Below, in pieces: positions 60,042 through 64,000 of a stretch of 64,000 bases of DNA. How positions within the stretch are numbered: position 1 is the first letter of the stretch; each line of letters starts with the position of its first letter. A program made the position numbers and the translations under genes. Where the stretch lies: positions 1 to 64,000 of the forward strand of contig JAZRGK010000016.1 in the NCBI GenBank assembly GCA_045644145.1. The letters are read 5' to 3'. The notes below the pieces were generated by a model that saw only the letters and a program-made list of their open reading frames with translations, was not told the DNA's origin and did no database searches. The DNA comes from Flemingiibacterium sp045644145 (lineage in GTDB: Bacteria; Bacillota; Clostridia; Oscillospirales; CAG-272).

Positions 60042-62810
60042 ATGAAAAAAATTATTGTATCCTTACTTTTGGCTGTTTCTATGATTCTCTCTATGGCGGT
60101 TCCCGCATTTGCAGCGGACGAATTTGCTCCGATTGAATCTACGTTTCAGCTACAACTGCTTCCTATTGGAACGGCAAGCGGATCAGTCATAAAAGTTGAG
60201 AAAGGCGATGTCGTTCCGGTAAATCTGTATTTATCCTGCATGGACGGTAATACCGAGCTTGACGAGTTCGGATTTTACGAGTTTTATGACGTCATAACAT
60301 TCAGAGATTCAAGATTCTCGCTGGTTGAGGATTCTATCGAAACTGCTGACGGATTTTACTGTGAAATCATTAACGATGGTAAGATTCGTGTTTATGCAGA
60401 TACGTTGACCGGCCTTGAGGGCGGCGTGATCCTTTCCTTTGAGCTAAAGGCTGAGACTACAGGATATGCGTATCTTTCTCAGAGCGCAGCCGTATACCGT
60501 AATTCCTCAAGGGAATACGATGTGTACTGCGATGGTCCCGACATTCAGTCGGTTTCATCCATCAATGAGGACGGAGAATACTTTATCAATACTGAATATG
60601 ACCCCGACTGCGGAAGCGTAGTTCTTCCGGAAGAATTTGCAAGCGCAGGCGATCAGGTTATCTTCTATGTACTTAAGGAGAAAGATTTTGAAATCGCAGA
60701 TGTCACCGTAAGATATAAGAAGAACGGTGTGAACAAGCTCGTGCTTTGCAAGTCTGCCACCAATTCAACCGGCGCGCGCTTCTATTATTTCACCATGCCC
60801 GAAGCAGATGTTACCATCAACGTTGACTTTGAGGGTGACGACGGATACGAGAGCGGAATGAATGATATTTTCCTTGAGTATACCAAGGAAAAGGGATTTG
60901 TATATCTCAACAAATATTCTGCAAGCGAGGGTGAGAGCGTAAGAATTTATGTAGAGCCTAACATCTCCTCCTACGAATATAAAATAGTTGCTTCCTATAA
61001 GGATGGCAGCACTTACAGCGATATTGATATCAAGAAATCTGTGACTGGCGGCTACAGTTATTTCACTATGCCCGACGGCGAGGTTTATATCGAAGTAGTC
61101 ATTGCGGGTACTGCAACTTCCGGTGCAACAAGATACGATATCTATGACGGAACTGACGATGACCGCGGCTATGTAAATATGCCGATAGATGCTACCAAGG
61201 ATCAGAAAGTAAAGATTTCTGCAGTTCCGAATTACGGATATATTGTTGACGAGATCGTTGTTTACGGCGTTGATTCTGACGATATATATGATGTAACCGA
61301 AGCGTCCAACTACTACTACTTCTACATGCCTGCTGAGGAAGTTGTTGTAGAGGTTATATTTGTTGATGAATACGAAGAAGGCGAACAGTACGAGATCGAC
61401 ACTGAGGATATTGACGAGGAAGGCGGAAGTGTAAGATTGTCCGCAACCAAAGCTGAATATAAAAAGCTTGTTAAGATCTGGGTAACTCCCGATGACGATT
61501 TTGAGCTTGCTGATCTTGAAATTATAAAGAAGAAGACAGGCGATACTGTTAAAGTTTACGGCGATGAAGACGATGCTTACTACTATTTCTACATGCCGAG
61601 AGATGATGTTTATATTTATCTCGCATTCGATGAGGTAAAGAGTTCTTCTACAAAGTATAAGGTTACACTTTCCTTTGACGATGACATGGGTAATGTTTAT
61701 ACATCCAAGACTACTTATGCCAAAAACAAGACAGTTAAGATCTATGCTGAGCCAAAAGCAGGCTATGTAGTTGACAATGTAAAGGTTACAAAGGCTACTT
61801 CTTCTTCCACTAAGGTAGCTGTTTACGACGATGAAGACGTTGATGGCGAAACCTACTATTACTTCAACATGCCTGCCTACAATGTAAAGGTAACCGTTAC
61901 ATTTGAGAAGAAGGCAGGAAATGTGGGTGATTACAAGGTCACCCTCGACAGCAAGGTTCAGAACGGTAGTATCAAGGCTACAAACAGCAAAGCTGATGTA
62001 GGCGAGAGAGTTCAGATCACTGCAACCCCGAACAAGGGATATGAGGTTGATGAAATTACCGTTAAGAAATCCAACGGAACGAAGGTCGCGGTTACAAAGA
62101 ATACAGACGGAACATACATTTTCACAATGCCGTCTGCAAATGTTACTGTAAGCGCTACATTCAAGAAGGAAGAGGAAAAGCCTACCACTCCCACTACACC
62201 TACCACTCCTACTCCCGGCGTGCATGTATGCGCGGCGAAGCCTTTCACCGATGTTGATACTTCAAAATGGTATCACGAGGCAATTGACTATGCAATCTCC
62301 AACGGCCTTATGAAGGGTACAAGCGCAACCACATTTGCTCCCGATATGATTGCAAGCCGCGGAATGATCGTTACCATCCTTTGGCGCATCGCAGGCAATC
62401 CCCTCTCTAATGCAAACATGCCATTTACCGATGTACCTGATGCTGAATGGTATACCGAAGCTATCCGTTGGGCGGCTGCAAACGGACTTCTCCAGGATGT
62501 AGCTGTAAGCGGCGCATTTGAGCCTAACTCCGCACTTACCCGTGAGCAGATCGCGGCTATCATTTACCGCTATGAGCAGTATAAGGGCGGTGGATTCAAG
62601 GGAATCATAAATGCGGATCTTTCCAAGTTCAAGGATATGAACGAGATCTCCTATTGGGCAGTTGAAGCTATCAGTTGGTGTAATGCAAACGGTGTTCTTA
62701 AAGGCGACGATACAACTTCCAAGCTTATGCCTAAGGGTAATGTTGACCGTGCACAGCTCGCACAGATTCTTATGAACTACGCAGAGCTTGCAGAGGCTGA
62801 CGAGAAATAA
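60042..62810 (+). CDS. Surface protein with six InlB-like B-repeats and three SLH domains
   Basis: 922 aa. Signal peptide 1-24 (ends AFA). A cohesin-like beta domain covers about 30-170. Six divergent InlB B-repeat modules of 80-90 residues (about 178-265, 270-360, 362-445, 452-535, 537-625, 630-710) each end in a Y/F-x-MP-x6-V-x-V pattern. A Thr/Pro linker starts near 714, and three SLH repeats reach the C-terminus (FTDVDTSKWYHEAI, FTDVPDAEWYTEAI, FKDMNEISYWAVEAI). The repeats are very acidic and Tyr-rich. It is probably an abundant wall-anchored stalk or adhesin; the partner is unknown. GGAG precedes the start. Confidence 0.9.
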   Translation: MKKIIVSLLLAVSMILSMAVPAFAADEFAPIESTFQLQLLPIGTASGSVIKVEKGDVVPVNLYLSCMDGNTELDEFGFYEFYDVITFRDSRFSLVEDSIETADGFYCEIINDGKIRVYADTLTGLEGGVILSFELKAETTGYAYLSQSAAVYRNSSREYDVYCDGPDIQSVSSINEDGEYFINTEYDPDCGSVVLPEEFASAGDQVIFYVLKEKDFEIADVTVRYKKNGVNKLVLCKSATNSTGARFYYFTMPEADVTINVDFEGDDGYESGMNDIFLEYTKEKGFVYLNKYSASEGESVRIYVEPNISSYEYKIVASYKDGSTYSDIDIKKSVTGGYSYFTMPDGEVYIEVVIAGTATSGATRYDIYDGTDDDRGYVNMPIDATKDQKVKISAVPNYGYIVDEIVVYGVDSDDIYDVTEASNYYYFYMPAEEVVVEVIFVDEYEEGEQYEIDTEDIDEEGGSVRLSATKAEYKKLVKIWVTPDDDFELADLEIIKKKTGDTVKVYGDEDDAYYYFYMPRDDVYIYLAFDEVKSSSTKYKVTLSFDDDMGNVYTSKTTYAKNKTVKIYAEPKAGYVVDNVKVTKATSSSTKVAVYDDEDVDGETYYYFNMPAYNVKVTVTFEKKAGNVGDYKVTLDSKVQNGSIKATNSKADVGERVQITATPNKGYEVDEITVKKSNGTKVAVTKNTDGTYIFTMPSANVTVSATFKKEEEKPTTPTTPTTPTPGVHVCAAKPFTDVDTSKWYHEAIDYAISNGLMKGTSATTFAPDMIASRGMIVTILWRIAGNPLSNANMPFTDVPDAEWYTEAIRWAAANGLLQDVAVSGAFEPNSALTREQIAAIIYRYEQYKGGGFKGIINADLSKFKDMNEISYWAVEAISWCNANGVLKGDDTTSKLMPKGNVDRAQLAQILMNYAELAEADEK

Positions 62811-62836
62811 AACTAATACAAAAGGTAATCGACGTA

Positions 62837-62872
62837 GGCCAAGTACCCGTAAGGATACTTGGCCAGTTTTAT
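62837..62872 (+). terminator. Terminator after the InlB-repeat/SLH gene
   Basis: GGCCAAGTA-10 bases-TACTTGGCC followed by AGTTTTA. Confidence 0.85.
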
Positions 62873-62884
62873 TCGCCTTGCGAC

Positions 62885-63052
62885 GAGTTGTATTGCTACG
62901 CAGTGATATTCGGCTAAAAAGCCGAGTGTTATAGCTTTGGGCAGTTTATAGCGAATAAAATAACACTGAAGGCAAAGGCATCAATAACACTATTGCCTTA
63001 TGGCAATAATATAACTCCGACAAAGTCGGAATATAACTTGTACAAAGTGAGA
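62885..63052. repeat. Mosaic array of mini-hairpins with ATATAAC linkers
   Basis: Tiny palindromes in a row: TGC-tac-GCA, CGGCT-aaaa-AGCCG, ATTGCC-ttat-GGCAAT, CCGAC-aaa-GTCGG, ACTT-gtaca-AAGT. The right-hand ones are joined by AATATAACT or AATAACACT, and GTTATA appears in the left part. The plan matches the array at 8130-8303 but with a different linker and stems. The last unit contains the -35 of the next gene. Confidence 0.65.
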
Positions 63053-63066
63053 AATTATTGTATAAT
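63038..63066 (+). promoter_or_regulatory. Promoter of the small unknown gene at 63087
   Basis: TTGTAC (63038-63043) and TATAAT (63061-63066) with 17-base spacing. The -35 lies inside the last mini-hairpin of the array. Confidence 0.65.
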
Positions 63067-63086
63067 TGAATTGAGAGGTGATTCTA

Positions 63087-63443
63087 ATGAAACGAACTCA
63101 AAACAGTTTGCCTGAATGGTATTGGACTTATGGGCTTCATGATGCAAATATTATTTCGGCAACAAAAAAAGAATCTGATTGTAGTAACGATAACTGTCTA
63201 ATATTGAAAATTGATTGTGAAGGCGCCTTATATGAGGCGGACATAACGGAGATTCGTTTTTATAACTTTAAATTTATGTCCGGATATTATGATATAAACT
63301 TACTTAATGGCGGTTGGTGGTTATGTGATGAAATCACACAGAAAGACACCCATTATTTTTTGTATTTGGAATTTGATACTTCCGAGTGCAAAAGAAAACA
63401 CTTAGAAATTACATTTCAACGAGCAGAGGTTATTAGGGGATAA
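63087..63443 (+). CDS. Small protein of unknown function with LHDA motif
   Basis: 118 aa, no signal or membrane segment, predicted alternating beta strands (CLILKIDCEGALYEADITEIRFYNF, HYFLYLEFDT, HLEITFQRAEVI). It begins with SLPEWYWTYGLHDANI; an LHDA motif followed by beta strands recurs in small clostridial proteins, some of them immunity-type, but I cannot assign it. It is AT-richer than its neighbours, which may mean recent gain. Start ATG 63087 follows GAGAGGTG; GTG at 63078 overlaps that site. Confidence 0.65.
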   Translation: MKRTQNSLPEWYWTYGLHDANIISATKKESDCSNDNCLILKIDCEGALYEADITEIRFYNFKFMSGYYDINLLNGGWWLCDEITQKDTHYFLYLEFDTSECKRKHLEITFQRAEVIRG

Positions 63444-63477
63444 AGATATATTTGTTAGTTAGGTAACCGGTTTTAGG

Positions 63478-63497
63478 TTCTCCTGACAAGTGGAGAA
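63478..63497. other. Small inverted repeat
   Basis: TTCTCC-tgacaagt-GGAGAA in the gap after the LHDA gene. There is no T-run and its function is unknown. The rest of 63444-63541 shows nothing recognisable. Confidence 0.4.
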
Positions 63498-63541
63498 TGT
63501 GCCATACATTTTCCCTGCTTGTTATGGTGTAAGACAAAAGT

Positions 63542-63574
63542 AAAGCTGTGTATAAAATTTCTACACAGCTTTTT
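63542..63574. terminator. Bidirectional terminator between the LHDA gene and acpP
   Basis: AAAGCTGTGTA-9 bases-TACACAGCTTT followed by TT on the plus strand and A/T-rich sequence on the other. Confidence 0.8.
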
Positions 63575-63631
63575 ACTGGGCTTCAGAGTACGACCATTAA
63601 GCCGATTCTTTTTTATATGCAATATATTAAA

Positions 63632-63853
63632 TCACATATTCGCCTCAATGTAGTTCAAGATATCGCTGACAGTTTTTATTGTGGGGATTTCTTCATCGGG
63701 TACGGTAACTCCGAAATTTTCTTCTACAGCCATAAGTATTTCTACCAGATCTAGGGAATCGCCGCCAAGATCGTGGATGCTTGCATCTTCGGTTACTGCC
63801 GCTTCGTCACAGCCGATCTGCTCAACAATTATACTAACGACTTGTTCAAACAT
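63632..63853 (-). CDS. acpP: Acyl carrier protein
   Basis: 73-aa four-helix carrier. The phosphopantetheine attachment serine is Ser33 in DLGGDSLDLVEILM (GG replaces the more common GA). The acidic recognition helix and the C-terminal helix (TVSDILNYIEANM) are intact. It carries growing acyl chains in fatty acid synthesis and donates them to the acyl-phosphate route that serves PlsY. AAAGGAG precedes the ATG. No fatty acid gene is adjacent within the window. Confidence 0.95.
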   Translation of the reverse strand: MFEQVVSIIVEQIGCDEAAVTEDASIHDLGGDSLDLVEILMAVEENFGVTVPDEEIPTIKTVSDILNYIEANM

Positions 63854-63938
63854 ACTATAACTCCTTTGTGTGAAATATATTAAAGCATCCGATCGGATTT
63901 TTCCGCGCGGAGCAAATCAAAAGCTTCTTTCAACTTAA

Positions 63939-63967
63939 ATTATATATCATCTCACGCTATTTTTCAA
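63939..63967 (-). promoter_or_regulatory. acpP promoter
   Basis: On the minus strand TTGAAA (63962-63967) and TATAAT (63939-63944) with 17-base spacing. Confidence 0.8.
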
Positions 63968-64000
63968 GTAGGTAACAATATTTTTTTAAAATATTTGCCG

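Noticed and set aside
60765..62225. 486-codon minus-strand open frame opposite the InlB-repeat/SLH gene
   Set aside because: It lies wholly antisense to a well supported repeat protein. Its Ile/Val/Asn/Ser-rich translation mirrors the Tyr/Asp/Glu-rich codons of the real gene, and it has no ribosome site or domain.

Overview
The window looks like a chromosomal segment of an anaerobic, spore-forming member of the Clostridia (Bacillota), probably a gut-type Oscillospirales relative. This is inferred from a SpoIIID regulator, a SpoIIQ-like M23 protein, a THF riboswitch driving a FolT ECF substrate-binding protein, a split ThrE exporter, three SLH-domain surface proteins, strong TTGACA-17-TATAAT promoters with AGGAGG ribosome sites, and a GH95 fucosidase. 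No phage, transposase, integrase, CRISPR array or resistance cassette is visible, so this is mostly housekeeping sequence with a few unusual non-coding elements.

Layout. 1-220: 3' end of a 23S rRNA and a terminator, with no 5S gene after it. 322-6883: GH95 fucosidase, FAD oxidoreductase, argS, YebC. 6941-8595: AraC/GyrI-like regulator (minus), an array of mini-hairpins, tRNA-Glu and tRNA-Met. 8650-10008: THF riboswitch and folT with an unusual extracellular tail. 10092-14665: SLH protein, ilvE, SulP permease with a small FTR-beta-like six-cysteine protein. 14851-17370: MBOAT/SGNH O-acylation pair. 17432-20733: iron locus (DtxR-family regulator, feoA, feoB, Cys-rich FeoB partner) with three GTTAG-N6-CTAA boxes. 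20993-23938: YeiH-type transporter, MATE transporter, MazG-like protein. 24045-24302: tRNA-Arg and tRNA-His. 24330-25121: divergent TM2 protein and XRE regulator around a perfect inverted repeat. 25171-31374 (minus): phosphosugar mutase, TSCPD protein, prephenate dehydratase-like protein, aroC, htpG. 31583-36270: acyltransferase 3, mscL, paired-hairpin repeat, NAGPA-SLH protein. 36627-38905: spoIIID and recQ. 39034-49227: complete glycogen operon glgB-glgC-glgD-glgA-glgP-GH13. 49480-58834: flavodoxin-like protein, small unknown protein, second paired-hairpin repeat, then plsY/der/radical-SAM DUF512/prolyl-tRNA editing/PAP2 (minus), ROK glucokinase, flavin reductase and ThrE pair. 58876-64000: SpoIIQ-like protein, 922-aa InlB-repeat/SLH protein, second mini-hairpin array, small unknown protein and acpP.

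How the parts fit. The glycogen genes make ADP-glucose (GlgC with GlgD), polymerise and branch it (GlgA, GlgB) and degrade it (GlgP, GH13). The phosphosugar mutase and ROK glucokinase elsewhere in the window link that store to glycolysis. The DtxR-family regulator, its boxes and feoAB form a self-contained ferrous-iron module. The most unusual material is non-coding: two mosaic arrays of tiny hairpins joined by recurrent linkers, two copies of a paired-hairpin element whose differences preserve base pairing, and hairpins placed between the Shine-Dalgarno sequence and the start codon of two genes. No wholly new protein system was recognised.
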